64,000 nucleotides of DNA from Lunularia cruciata (lineage: Eukaryota; Streptophyta; Marchantiopsida; Lunulariales; Lunulariaceae). Position numbers and translations under genes: made by a program. A model generated the notes under the pieces. The model saw nothing but the letters and a program-made list of their open reading frames with translations. It did not search any database and was not told the origin of the DNA. The stretch spans positions 67,522,944 to 67,586,943 of the forward strand of contig OX419755.1 in NCBI GenBank assembly GCA_948567375.1, written 5' to 3'. Shown here one piece after another: positions 23,065 to 34,583 of this stretch; position 1 is the stretch's first letter, and every line of letters starts with the position of its first letter.

Positions 23065-23755
23065 TGTAATACCCATTTGTGCATGTGTGTGGTATTGTGA
23101 TATTTAGCTTTGTATTGTAAGTACTTGAGAGATATTATTTATATAGAGATAAAGGATGGTTCTACATTAGTCATGATTAGCTAAAATTAGTCATAGCTAA
23201 GATAAAGGGGACCTTACTTTAGAGGAAATAGAAAAAGATGAACACCATTATTTTGGATTCCAGTGTGTTGACTTGGTATTATTGCTAGGTGTTTGGCTTT
23301 GAGGAAAGAGTTGAGAGCTCTTGGGCCCGCAAGCCTTTTTGTGTTGGATTCTTCTATAGTCCAAGGATAGCCCATGTGAAGGAATCCTTGACTTAGTGGT
23401 TGGGTCAAGATAAGATCACATGCTTAGTGGAATATGCCCATGTGGATGGATAATCCTTTATACTTTTTGACTTTACTTGACTTTTAGCCTAGTAACTTGA
23501 GTTACTCCAATAATTAGTAACTTTGGTGTGTAACTATTTCACAAGTATATAAAATAGGGGTGAGGAGGTACTCATCATCCTTTCATTTGCAACTATCTCT
23601 CTCATTGAGTTCTCTAGTGAGCAATATCTTGAGACTTGGAGTGTTAGCCTTGGAGGAGTATGATGGACTTGGAGTTCTTTGCCTTCTTAGTCCATGGTGT
23701 GCTACCATAATAGCCATCAGAGGTTCATCCTGAGTGAGAGACAAGGCGGCTCATA
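23065..23755 (+). repeat. Tat-3 5' LTR
   Basis: This 691-bp LTR runs from TGTAATACCC to GGCTCATA, so its last dinucleotide is TA after a C to T change at the usual CA. It has the 13 bases that are missing in Tat-1. Two TTGACT motifs and the TATA region are recognisable (the latter read as gtatataaaataggg). Confidence 0.9.
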
Positions 23756-23759
23756 TTTT

Positions 23760-23777
23760 TGGTTCCGTTGCCGGGAC
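23760..23777 (+). other. Tat-3 primer binding site
   Basis: TGGTTCCGTTGCCGGGAC is unchanged from the young copies although the rest of Tat-3 has decayed. Confidence 0.7.
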
Positions 23778-24578
23778 CTCCCTAGAAGGTAAGATAATGT
23801 TCCACGTACAGTTCTATATTAGACACAAGAAGGCTATGAGAGCTCATTGGGAGAGAAATTTAGGGGAGAAAAGGGTTGAATTTATGTTAGAGAATTTGGA
23901 TACATTTTTATACCATGTAGTTTATTATGATGTCTTTGAGGTGATTTTGTACATCTTGTACACATGAGAGGATTTGGAGAGATTGTGTGAGGTGGATTGC
24001 AGATTTTTGAGATCAAGTTGATTTTGGGCATATTCTCAAGTTTGAGACTTGGACTTGAAATTTCTCACACATGGTAGCTTGGGTTATCCTTCAGTTATCA
24101 CACTTGAAATTTTTGTGAGAGTTGGCTAGAATTTTTGAAAGTTGATAGGGTAAACTGCTCCTACAATTGTATGCTCTCTAGAAAATTGTACAAAGTCTGC
24201 CACTTCTTCAATTTAAAGTGGCTTGTGCTGAAACTTTTCAAGAAAATTAAGTGCATTGTATCCTACCTGTTGGTACAAAAATTAGACAGAGATTATTCTT
24301 GAGAAAAGAGTTATAAGGTTTTAAAGTGAGGGGTGTGGTTTTTAGACCAAATCTAAAATATGTGTGTTGAATAGAAAGGTGTCTAGGCCAAATGCCTTGA
24401 TGAAAAGATCTGAAATTTTGCAGGGAGGGTTGCCCTGAAGTTTTGATCAAGTGTGAAAAACTAAAGAGGATTGTGACATACCAATTGCAAGATTTGAGTG
24501 ACACTTTAAGAAGTGTCAATTCTGGAGAGTTTAGATTTCATGCATGATGAGTGTGAGAGCAGCAAAAAGCATATTTGA

Positions 24579-25064
24579 GTGTTTAGACTCATCTTGGGAA
24601 CATGGAGGGTCACCAAGAGTGGATTGAGGCTAAGCAAGGTTTCCCAAGGGTTTGAGGTGATTGTAGGGGTGGATTTGAGTAGAAGAGAGTTTAGAATAGA
24701 ATTTGAAGAGAATATTGAGAGGATCCAAAAGCCTACACCACTTGGAGGAAAGAGTGAGTCTAAGTGCTTTTTATGTGGAGAGAAGGGAAGTTCATGTATA
24801 TTGACTTTTGAGAGCAAGAGATTGAAAGAAAGGAGAGGCCTAATTGACTTGGGTTTGCATGTTGGACCTTCTTTGCCAAGATTGGGAGGGAGAAGATCTA
24901 AGACTAAGGAGTTGTGTGAGGCTTGTGGAATGGAAGGACTTCCAAAAGGACATGAGTGTAGTGGAGTAAAAGCACTTTCAGAAACTTTGTTGAAAGATCA
25001 CAGAGAGAGTCTTAGTACCGCTACAGAAATACTCCCACCTTCATCAACTAGTTGTCAAGATTAG
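24579..25064 (+). pseudogene. Tat-3 CCHC ORF, damaged
   Basis: This corresponds to the 157-codon CCHC ORF of Tat-2. A frameshift disrupts the N-terminus. A 9-base deletion removes the histidine of the first knuckle (CFLCGEKG runs directly into SSC). The second cluster (CEACGMEGLPKGHEC) is kept. Confidence 0.75.
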
Positions 25065-25300
25065 TGATGGAGATAATCTTTCAATTTATGGATAAACTAT
25101 CCATGAGAGTTTGATTAATATGCACTCTAGGATTTGATGTTGCTATAGAAATCTTGGAGCAACCTAAAGCTTTTTTGTTCCCTAGAATGGATTATTATCA
25201 GATGGTATTAGTCATGTATATACTCTATTAGTTATAGAGTGAGAGAAAAGAAAAGAAAAAAGAAAAAATTGAGAGAAAAGAAAGATAATGAGGGGTTAAG

Positions 25301-28300
25301 ATGGGGAAACTTTTGGTTTTCTTTGGCAAGGATGGAGAAGATGTAGAGGCCTTTGTGAGAGACTTCAAGAGAGCTTGCATAGGAAACAATGAGAGGAGGA
25401 AGAATGAGTGGGCCTCATTATTACTAGGTTTTTTTGAGGATGCAGCACTTACATGGTATGAGTCAGAATACCATAAGAGAGAGAGGAGAGATAGGGAAGA
25501 AGAGTCTTGGGAGAGTTTCACTTCAATACTCATTGAGAAATTTCTTCTAGATAAGAGTTATGAGGGATTGATGAGTGAGGTTACCTTTCTCAAACAAGGA
25601 GATGGAGAGAAAGTGAGAGTCTATGTGGAAAGAGTGGAAAAGTTAGAGTCCAGATTTTGCATAGTGTTGAGGAAGGGTGGGGCTGATAAGGAGACAACTA
25701 TGATTGTCATAGGAACCATACTCAACAAGAATTTTGTAGGAGGGTTGAGACCACAAATTAGAAGCAAGGTGAGATATGAGAAACCTTCTTCCAAGGTTGA
25801 AGCTATCTAGATTGCAATTTGTATGGAGGAGAGTTTAGAAGGAGATGAGAGTGATTTGGTGGTGAAGGAGGTTGTGCATCCTCCTCAAGGTTACAAGTAT
25901 GGTGGAACTTCTGATACTTTGGTGTAAAGGGTTGCACCACAAGTAGTAGTTGCTCCAGTTCTTGCACCTCCACCAAAGGATCCACTTCAAACCATCATAA
26001 AACAACTTGCAGATCTCAAGATCAACGTGGTGCAACTATAGGAGAAGACAGAGGTGGATCAGAATGTAGGGAGAGGGCCTAGGAGTTACAGAAGTTATCT
26101 ATATAGAGGAGGCCAACCAACCAACAATTTCAATGAGAAATTTTTCTGGTTGTGGAGGAAGAGGCCATATCCAAAGGAATTGCCCAAATTCCACTTACCA
26201 TGGAGGAAGGGGTTATGAGAGAGCCAATAGAGGGAAAGAGGGAGGTAATGAAACCCAAGTGGCTCCTAATCCAAACAAAGATAAGGAGATAGCATCTATA
26301 GCTATGGTTGAGAGCAAGTATGAGAAGGAGAGTGCTCAAACTCCAAGAGTCTTAATTTAGAGCTTTTGGCACAAGAGAAGAAGAGAGCTTGTTTTGCAAA
26401 GGATGTGCACTCTTGTCAAGGATTTACTCCTAGCCAAGATACTCCTATGCCTAATAGGAGCACTTGCACAAGCACTTCAGCACCATCAACAACAAAGACT
26501 CCAAGGAAGAAGTTGGGGATGGAGGGCTTCTTGATCTCAAAGCAACAATAGAACTACAATGTCTTGGAGGATGTTGGTAGTCACAAGGCTAACATCACAG
26601 TGGGCCAATTGATTGCTTTGAATCCTACTTTGAGAAAGGAGCTTAGAGGTTGTTTGAGTTTAACAAGGAGCAAGAGGAAGAAGAAGGCAAAAGTTTTAAT
26701 ATGAATGGGGGTGGTGGATGCCAAACCAGCACCATGGGAGGCTTATGAATATGCCTCCAAGATTGTTGTGAGAGTAAATAGTCACAACATCAAAGATGCA
26801 TTGGTTGATGGAGGATCAGCAGTGAATACCATGTCAAAAAGGTTGATGAAGAAGTTGGATATGATACCCTCAAGACCTTCAACATTTGTGGTGAGCATGG
26901 AAAACAAGCAACAAGTTTGACTAGTAGGGGTGATGGATAAAGTGGTAGTTTCAATTATGGGAGTTCAAAATCCCATGACTTTCCAAGTCTTGAAGGATTC
27001 AAGTTATGACTTACTTCTTGGGAGGCCATGGTTGAGAGCAGCATGCACAATTGATTGATGGCACAAAGGGTACTTGAGGATTGGCCCATCAAACCATAGA
27101 GTCACAGTTCTTGTGACTAACACCACCAAGACTTCACATTTAGATACACCATCTTTTGATTATTAGGAATCAGATTCTAAAGAAGGAGCTTCAGGTGTGG
27201 ACACAAGCATGGAGGAGGAGACTTCCACGGAGGAGGATGAATCTGAATTGGATTCAGATGTGTATCCTTTGTGTGCTATGGATTTTTCAACTAAGCTAGA
27301 GGTTTTGAAGGACCCAGATAAATCATCATTGACACTTGAGGAGGTAGAGAGAAGGTAAGCTATCCTCAAGTATGGCCCAAATGTTACCAAGGAGGAGAAC
27401 GTGAGATTTGAGGAGATTTCTTGCAAGTTCATCCATGTGTTTGCTTTCAATTACAAGGATTTGAAGGAAGTCACCTTGGAGGAGCACAAGATAGAGGTGG
27501 AGTTACATGCACGACCAATCCGCTAAAAGAAATGTCACATCAACCCACCAATATCTTTGGTTGTGAAGGAGGAGATTGATAAGCTCAAGGAGTTGGATTT
27601 ATCTTTGAGGTGGAGAAATCAAAATGTGTGTTTCCACTTGTGATTGTGAAGAATAAGAATGGCAAGCTTTGAGTATGTGTGGATTACAAGAAGCTCAATG
27701 TTATTACCAAGAAGGACTACTACCCATTTCCATTCATTGATGAGATCTTAGAAGAGGTTTTAGGTCATGAGAGGTATAGTTTTGGAGATGGTTATAGTGG
27801 AAATAACCAAATCAAGATTGCACCAGAGCATCAACAACTCATCACATTCACCACACCTTGGGGAACTTATGCTTTCAAGGTCATATCTTTTGGGCTTTAC
27901 AATGCTCTAGCCACATTCCGACGGTTCATGAACAAAGGTATTTGAACCTTTCATTGGGAAATTTGTGAGAGACTTCATTTATGACTTTTTTGTTTATGGG
28001 AGCAAGGACCACTTTGAGCACCTAATCAAGGTCTTGCAATGCTTGGATGAGGCAAATGCATCACTGAACCCAAAGAAGTGCATTTTTGGATGTGAAGAAG
28101 GTATACTTTTGGGGCACATCATCTCCAAGGATGGAATAGTAGTTGATCATGAGAAGGTGAGGAAAATCTCAGACCTTCCATTCCCTTCAAGCTTGAAAAA
28201 GTTACTCCAATTCTTGGGGATGGTTGGGTACTATAAGAGGTTCATCTTCCTATTTTCCAACAAAGCTTATGCATTGACCATCTACATGAAGAAAGGTATA

Positions 28301-28615
28301 GATTACATGGTGATTTTAGAAGACAAGGAGGCTCTCAAAGCTTTTGAGGAGCTCAAGCAATCCCTTGTTGTAGCTCCAATTCTTGCTAAACCTGATTGAA
28401 GTAAGCCTTTCATCCTCTTCACTAATGCTTCTAATGTAGCTATAGGATGCAATCTTAGTCAATTAGACCAAGATGGGCATGATTATCCAATAGCTTATGC
28501 TAGTAGGCAGATGGTCTAAGTAGAGAAGAACTACTCTATCACTGAGAGAGAAGGGTTGGCAGTGATCTTTGGTCTCAAGAAGTTTACACACTACTTGATT
28601 GGAGGGAAAACCACC
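25301..28615 (+). pseudogene. Tat-3 Gag-Pol, first part (Gag to RNase H)
   Basis: The ATG is at 25301. Gag is open for 169 codons, then broken at 25808. The protease block is recognisable (ALVDGGSAVNTMS near 26800). A stop at 26918 replaces the arginine after KQQV. RT blocks follow (FIDEILEEV, FIYDFFVYG where Tat-2 reads FIDDFCVYG, LLGHIISKDGI), and then RNase H up to the TGC-4 insertion in HYLIGGK. The first catalytic Asp of RT is replaced by Tyr. It is non-functional. Confidence 0.9.
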
Positions 28616-29403
28616 TGTGACAACCCGGCAAATATCACTTTTGCAGTAATAGGGTACGTAAAGTTTGTTCCTGCAGAGATACAAGTCAGAAATTTCCAAA
28701 TATGAAGCAAAGTAACAATTTAGTTCTTCTTGGTTGCATCTTTAATCTCTCAATTAGAAACCACACCCAGAAGAGTGTAACAAGCACTGACTCATAGTCT
28801 TGTCACAAATTAACACTCCATAATCACAACTTCTTCAATTCTTTCCAAACAATCTTGATTGTGATGATTCAGGCTCTCCCAAAAATTGCACTTCACTGTA
28901 AAACAACTTTGCCTCAGAATTGTGTTCCACCCCTCCACTGAAGGCACAACTTCCTCGATCAAAATTGCTTCACATCAACTTTGCACTGCACTCACAAATG
29001 CAGAATACTACCAACACTACAATTCCTCTCAGATCTGTCAAGGCATTGCTTCGATTGCACTTCACTCAAGATCAAACACACAGAATGAAGATCAAGGCTG
29101 TGGAATCCAACATCCAACAAGCACACTGACTTGCACTTCAAATTTCTCCAAACACTCACAAACACGATTGCAAAGCTGATACTCGGAATCAAGCTTAAGC
29201 GACGAGCACTGCTTCACAGCACTTCGCTTTATCTATTCTCAGAAATATGAGCATTGAACAACATCTGATTACGAATGCCACTCTTAAGTAGTGAAGCAAT
29301 AGACAGTTCTAACAACTAAACCGTTCTACAATAACTCTTCTAACCTACTGATCCAAAATGACAATGCATCTCTTCATATCTGCCTCTTCAAATCTCAAAA
29401 CTG

Positions 29404-31982
29404 TTACTTCTCTGGTCCAATGTCTACTTTGTCATCGGCTTTCAAACCCGAATCCGAAGTAAATTTACTTCCTACTATTCTGTCCTCGGGTTTCACAACT
29501 TCTAATTCTTCTACCAGATCTAGCAATTCTCTTTCTTGATCTAAAATTACACTAGTGGGTAATCTATCTAACTCCTTATCTCCCGACCCACTCTTCTCTA
29601 ATGTCTCCGATAGTAACTCCAAAGACATCTGCACTCCTATGTTATCTACTTTGGGTTTGGCTCTAACATCCTTCCGAAGCTTGTCTATCTCCAACTTTAC
29701 TAAGTCTAATCTAATTGTGATATTATCTTCTACCTCTAATGTCTTCCTATCTACATGAGTCCTGAGACTTATCAACAACGCATTCAAATTGGTATCTTTC
29801 ACATGTCTTTGCCTTGTCTCCTGCACCAACAATTTCAACTCATGCAGCCTCGTTTCTTCAATTTGAACGCTGGCCTCTGTACTTAATATCGCATTCATCC
29901 TGAGGACAATCTCCCTCAATAGCTCCAATCTCATTTTTCTTTCTTGCTCTTGATCTGCAACCCAATCCTCCTTGTACATTGCCAACTTTGCTTTGAACTT
30001 GGCTTTCACCGTTTCCTTCTCCTTCTCCTTCTGTAAAATCTTCTCTTCTTGATTACAAAGTAACTCTTGTAACCTTTCTTCTTCCCTATATCGTGCTGCT
30101 AACTCCCTTTGCCAGAGTTGCTTCTTCTCTTCTACACTCTCCATGACTCTATCGAGCTCTTGTTCCTTCGCTGCTACCCTCGCCATAGCATGGATAAGTT
30201 CTACTCTTGAATCAGCAAATTGCTGCTTCAAAATCTCATACTCTGCTACTTGTCTTTCCCTCCCTATGTCACTCTTCTTAACAAGCTCCTCTTGATATCT
30301 CACTTCTCTCTTCAAGTCTTCAATTACCTAAGTCTTCACTACTACCTCCGCTTGTAGTACTTCACTTTCCTCCTCACCTCGGGTTATGATTTTCTTCAAC
30401 TCAAAGTTCTCTTCTTCTAATCTCGCTAAGACTTGCAAAACAATCTTCACTTCTGGACAAGTTGACTGCATTTCCTTCTTCTTGTGCTCCGATTTCACCA
30501 ACAGTGGACACACGATCTTCCACAGGTACTCTACTCCATCGCCCGCTACTACCTCCTCTTGTGTAGCAATCTCTCTTCTCACTTCTTGTTCACCCGATAC
30601 TCACCTTTGTCTCTATAGTCTTCGTACTGGAACTGATGCCTTGCTTCCCAAGCTTTCATTCACTTCTTCTTTTACTTTACTCGGACTTGCATCACACTTT
30701 GCCTTGCATCTGGACCGGAGTCCCCTCTAAATGTTGATCTTCTTTTCTTTGGCCTCGGGTATCTCATCCTCCAAATTCGTGTTGTCCTCGGCCTCAATCT
30801 CTGCCTGCACTTCTTCTTCCTCCTCTGCAGCAGCTGGTACTGACGTCATTTCTCCACCTTCATTGCTGTTGCTACTCGTATTTCCACTTTGTAGTGTTAG
30901 CTTGGGTTCCTCCTTGCGTTCCAAATCTTTGGACTTGCACTTAGCTTCACCTTCTAAGTCTTTGTCTTCTGACTCAATCACCACCATTCCTTGCCTCAAG
31001 TTTCTTCTCTTGGTCTTCCGAGGTTTTGTCTTGTCTTCGGCTTTGGCCTGCCGACTTTGCTTCTTCAATTTTGGAGTACTTGCTTCTATCTCCACATTCT
31101 TCCCCGTCTTCTTGTAGTACTCGTCTGTGCTTCAGATTTGAAGGATGTATTGTTGTTCCTCTACATTGACTTCTCTTCTTAAGTCAGGATGGAAATGCGA
31201 CACCATTTGAGTTTGCTTTGCCGAGTTCAACAAATTCAACCCGAGGTAGAAATGTGTTGCAAATGGCATAATGTAATGTGGAGGCGATTTATCCCAAAAA
31301 TTCCACACCATTTGTTGCGTCCTTCCATTGAAGCACCTTGCCCAATTTATTGGTTCTCCTGCAAACAATTTGTGAAAGAACACCGTTTGGTGTTTCATCA
31401 CATAGGTTGTTCTCTCCGGCTTCAGGATTGCCATCAGAGCACTCACAATCCTCCTCTTGACAGGATCTTTATAGCTCTCTACTTTGTATCCATTCTTCAT
31501 CCGCTTTGACGAGAATGCATCCCTCACTTTATGGGTTTCTTTAGCTATCTCTCCCTTCCCCAAGAACGTGGCACCTTGCTCCGTGCCTGCTTCCTTTCCA
31601 AGTACTAATCTCCAATCCGACTCTGTCCAACAAGCCGGATTTTGTCTCTTCCCTTCTTCCTTGGGTCCATCAAGACACTTGCTCTCAATGATCTCAGTCA
31701 TGAAACCTAGAAACTAACATTCCAGTTCCATGCCAAGAATGTAATCCGAAGTCAGCTCAAGACTTTGATTCTTGCAATTACATCTAACCTCCGGATTGCA
31801 TGATTCCTCACTGCAAATTTGGAGTTCTTCTTTCCTCCTCCCATCTCTCCTGCTTTCTCACTACCTCTCGGTTTCACTCTCTTGACTTCTCCCTTACACA
31901 CTAGCGTGTCTTCAACTCTATTTCCCTTCCCACGATCACCTGCAAGATGACTTCTCAACGGTGAAGGAAAATTGCTCGACAT
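29404..31982 (-). pseudogene. TGC-4 long protein: N-terminal domain plus coiled coil
   Basis: The ATG is at 31982 (MSSNFPSPLRSHLAGDRGKG). Open pieces are 31982-31752, 31701-31132, 31095-30727, 30582-30328 and 30315-29404. The last, 303 codons, is the longest continuous coiled-coil stretch in any copy: EILKQQFADSRVELIHAMAR, MESVEEKKQLWQRELAARYR and REEERLQELLCNQEEKILQ. The breaks are single stops or small indels that differ from those of TGC-3, so the common ancestor had one long frame. Function is unknown. Confidence 0.65.
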
Positions 31983-32000
31983 TGCTTTGTCGTGAGCTCG

Positions 32001-32008
32001 ATTTTTAT
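32001..32008 (-). promoter_or_regulatory. TATA-like box close to the TGC-4 start codon
   Basis: On the - strand CTATAAAAAT lies about 20-27 bases before the ATG at 31982. The same motif precedes the ATG in TGC-1-type relatives TGC-3, TGC-5 (41020) and TGC-7. If it is a true TATA box, the transcript would start at or after this ATG. Confidence 0.4.
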
Positions 32009-32720
32009 AGAGTTGCGCTTTCTCCATCTCTCTTCAATTTGAGTTTCAACCAAGAAATCACACCTCCTGCATGCGCTTATCACTGTCAATCGTACTTTGC
32101 GCATATGGGCCGCCAGTTTTGAATGGTCCCTTCTTGAATTTCTCACCCCAAAAAAGGTTGTTAGACTGACTTTGCCTCGGGTTGAGCTCTCCCCGACACG
32201 AAGACTCCTTACTTTGGGTTGTATGCTGATAGGGCATTTCCAAGTACTTTGCCTTATAACCCGAAGTCACTTTAGTTTGGGTTTCATCTTGAAGACTCTT
32301 TTCTTTGCCTTCTTTGGCCTGTAACACCCATTTGTGCATGTGTGTGGTATTGTGATATTTAGCTTGGTATTACAAGTACTTAAGAGATATTATTTATATA
32401 GAGATAAAGGATGGTTCTATATTAGTCATGGTTAGCTAAAGTTAGTCATAGCTAAGATAGATGGGACCTTACTTTAGAGGAAGTAGAAAAGATGAGCACC
32501 ACTATTTTGGATTTTAGTGTGTTGACTTGGTATTATTCCTAGGTGTTTGGCTTTGGGGAAAGAGTTGAGAACTCTTGGGCCCGCAAGCCTTTTTGTTTTG
32601 GATTCTTCTTTAGTCCAAGGATAGCCCATGTGAAGGAATCCTTGCTTTAGTGGTTGGGTCAAGATAAGACCACATGCTTAGGGGAATATGCCCATGTGAA
32701 TGGATATTCCTTTCTACTTT

Positions 32721-32790
32721 TTGACTTTACTTGACTTTTAGTCTAGTAACTTGAGTTACTACGGTAATTAGTAACTTTGGTACGTAACTA
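32721..32790 (+). promoter_or_regulatory. Tat LTR upstream promoter: paired W-boxes and a palindrome
   Basis: Two TTGACT cores (32721-32726 and 32731-32736) lie exactly ten bases apart. A perfect 8-bp inverted repeat TAGTAACTTGAGTTACTA follows (32744-32761), with further TAGTAACT (32769) and CGTAACTA (32783). TTGAC(C/T) is the core bound by WRKY factors, which act in defence and stress. That these sites work here is inferred. The block is kept in every Tat LTR in the window. Confidence 0.45.
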
Positions 32791-32799
32791 TTTCACAAG

Positions 32800-32808
32800 T
32801 ATATAAAC
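32800..32808 (+). promoter_or_regulatory. Tat-2 LTR TATA box
   Basis: TATATAAAC in the middle of the LTR, downstream of the W-box and palindrome block, is present in all Tat LTRs with at most small changes. It is a good candidate for the core promoter that sets the start of R. Confidence 0.65.
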
Positions 32809-33015
32809 AAGGAGTGAGGAGGTACTCATCATCCTTTCATTTGCAACTATCTCTCTCTCATTGAGTTCTCTAGTGAGCAATGTCTTGAGTCTTGGAGTGT
32901 TAGCCTTGGAGGAGTATGATGGAGTTGGGGTTCCTTGCCTTCTTAGTCCATGGTGCGCTACCATAATAGCCATCAGAGGTTCATCCTGAGTGAGAGACAG
33001 GCCGGCTCACATTTT

Positions 33016-33033
33016 TGGTTCCGTTGCCGGGAC
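33016..33033 (+). other. Tat-2 primer binding site
   Basis: TGGTTCCGTTGCCGGGAC lies four bases after the LTR. It is closest to the tRNA-Asp primer site of Athila/Tat elements but differs at several positions. The matching tRNA is not certain. Confidence 0.7.
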
Positions 33034-33871
33034 CTCTCTAGAAGGCAAGATAATGTTCCGCGTCCAATTCTACATTAGGCAGAAGGAGGCTATGAGAGCT
33101 CACTTGGAGAGAACATTAGGAGAGGAGAGGGCTGAACTTATGTTAGAGAACCAAGATCCATTTGTATACCCTGTAGTTCATTATGATGTCTTTGAGGTGA
33201 TTTTGTACATCTTGTACACATGAGAGGAATTGGAGAGATTGTGTGAGGTGGATTGCAGATTTTGGGGATTAAGGTGATTTTGGGCAAAATCTCAAGTTTG
33301 AGATCTGGACTTGAGATTTCTACACATGATAGCTTGGGTTATCTTTCAGTTAGCACACTTGAAATTATTGAGAGAGCTTCTATGCGCACTGGGCTAGAAT
33401 TTTTGAAAGTTGATAGGGTAAAGTGCTCCCGCAACTGCATGCTCTCTGGAAAATTGTACAGAGTCTGCCATTCCTTCAATTTTTAGTGAATTGTCCTGAA
33501 AATTTCCAAGAAAATTCAGTGCATTGTATCCTACCTGGTGCCACAAAAATTAGAGAGAGATCATTTTTGCGCAGTGCGTTATGAGTTTTTGAAGTGAAGG
33601 GGGTGGTTTTCAGACCAAATCTGAAATATGGGTGCTGAATAGAAAGGTGTCTAGGCCAAATGGCTCGATGAAAAGATCTAAAATTTTGCAGGGAGGGACA
33701 CCCTAGAGTTGTGATCAAGTGTGGAAAATTTCAGAGGACTGTGACATATTAGTTGGGAGATTTGAGTGACATTGTGAGGAAGGGTCAATTCTGCAGAGTG
33801 GAGATCTCATGCATGAGAAGTTTGAGATCAACAAAAAGCATGTTTGAGTGTTTAGATTCATCTTTGGGAAC
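33034..33871 (+). other. Tat-2 leader
   Basis: About 840 bases lie between the primer site and the CCHC ORF. A short ATG frame from 33053 to 33223 (starting MFRVQFYIRQKEAM) could act as a uORF. Otherwise I see nothing recognisable. Confidence 0.5.
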
Positions 33872-34345
33872 ATGGAGGGTCATCAAGAGTGGAAATTGAG
33901 ATTATGCAAGGTTCCCCAAGGGTTTGAGGTGATTGTAGGGGTGGATTTGAGGAAAAGAGAGTTTACAATAGAATTTGAAGAGAGTGTTGAGAGGATCCAA
34001 AAACCTACACCACTTGGAGGAAAGAGTGAGTCTAAGTGCTTTCTATGTGGAGAGAAGGGACATAAGGCAAGTTCATGTCCATTAACCTTTGAGAGCAAGA
34101 GATTGAGGGAAAGGAGAGGCTTACTTGACTTGGGTTTGCATGTTGGACCTTCTTCACCAAGATTGGGAGGGAGAAGATCTAAGACCAAGGAGTTGTGTGA
34201 GGTTTGTGGAGTTGAAGGACTTCCAAAAGGACATGAGTGTAGTGGAGTAAAAGCACTTTTGGAAACTTTGGTGAAGGATCTTGGAGAGAGTCTTAGTACA
34301 GCTACAGAAATACTACCACCTTCATCAGCTAGTTCTCAAGATTAG
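33872..34345 (+). CDS. Tat-2 small CCHC zinc-knuckle protein (extra ORF before gag)
   Basis: This is a 157-residue frame starting at the ATG at 33872. The first half contains FEVIVGVDLRKREFTIEFEE. A CCHC knuckle follows with C56, C59, H64 and C69. A second cluster, C109, C112, H121 and C123, has the unusual spacing C-x2-C-x8-H-x-C. It ends in a Ser/Pro-rich tail, and gag begins about 240 bases later in a separate frame start. It is kept at the same place in Tat-1 and, damaged, in Tat-3 and Tat-4. The knuckle suggests RNA or DNA binding. The first half vaguely resembles the region before the knuckle in LINE-type ORF1 proteins, which is only an impression. Confidence 0.7.
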   Translation: MEGHQEWKLRLCKVPQGFEVIVGVDLRKREFTIEFEESVERIQKPTPLGGKSESKCFLCGEKGHKASSCPLTFESKRLRERRGLLDLGLHVGPSSPRLGGRRSKTKELCEVCGVEGLPKGHECSGVKALLETLVKDLGESLSTATEILPPSSASSQD

Positions 34346-34583
34346 TGATGGAGATAATCTTTCAACTTATGGATAAACTATCCATGAGAGTTAGATTAAT
34401 ATGCACTCTAGGATTTGATGTTGCTATAGAAATCTTGGAGCAACCTGAACCTTTTGTGTTCCCTAGAGTGGATTATTCTCAGATGGTGTTAGTCATGTAT
34501 ATACTCTATTAGTAATAGAGTGAGAGAAAAGAAAAGAGAAAAAAAAAAAAATTAAGAGAAAAGAAAGATAGTGAGGGGTTAAG

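Larger units (their letters stand above)
32320..33011 (+). repeat. Tat-2 5' LTR
   Basis: This LTR runs from TGTAACACCC to GGCTCACA and is 692 bp. It includes the 13 bases absent from Tat-1 (near 32669-32681). It matches 39459-40150 with no difference that I could see. U3 signals are listed separately. Confidence 0.97.

Noticed and set aside
32990-33052. N-terminal extension of the Tat leader ORF into the LTR and primer site (MRDRPAHIFG...)
   Set aside because: It reads through the primer site, and conservation there is explained by that site. Only the short downstream ATG frame was kept, as a possible uORF.
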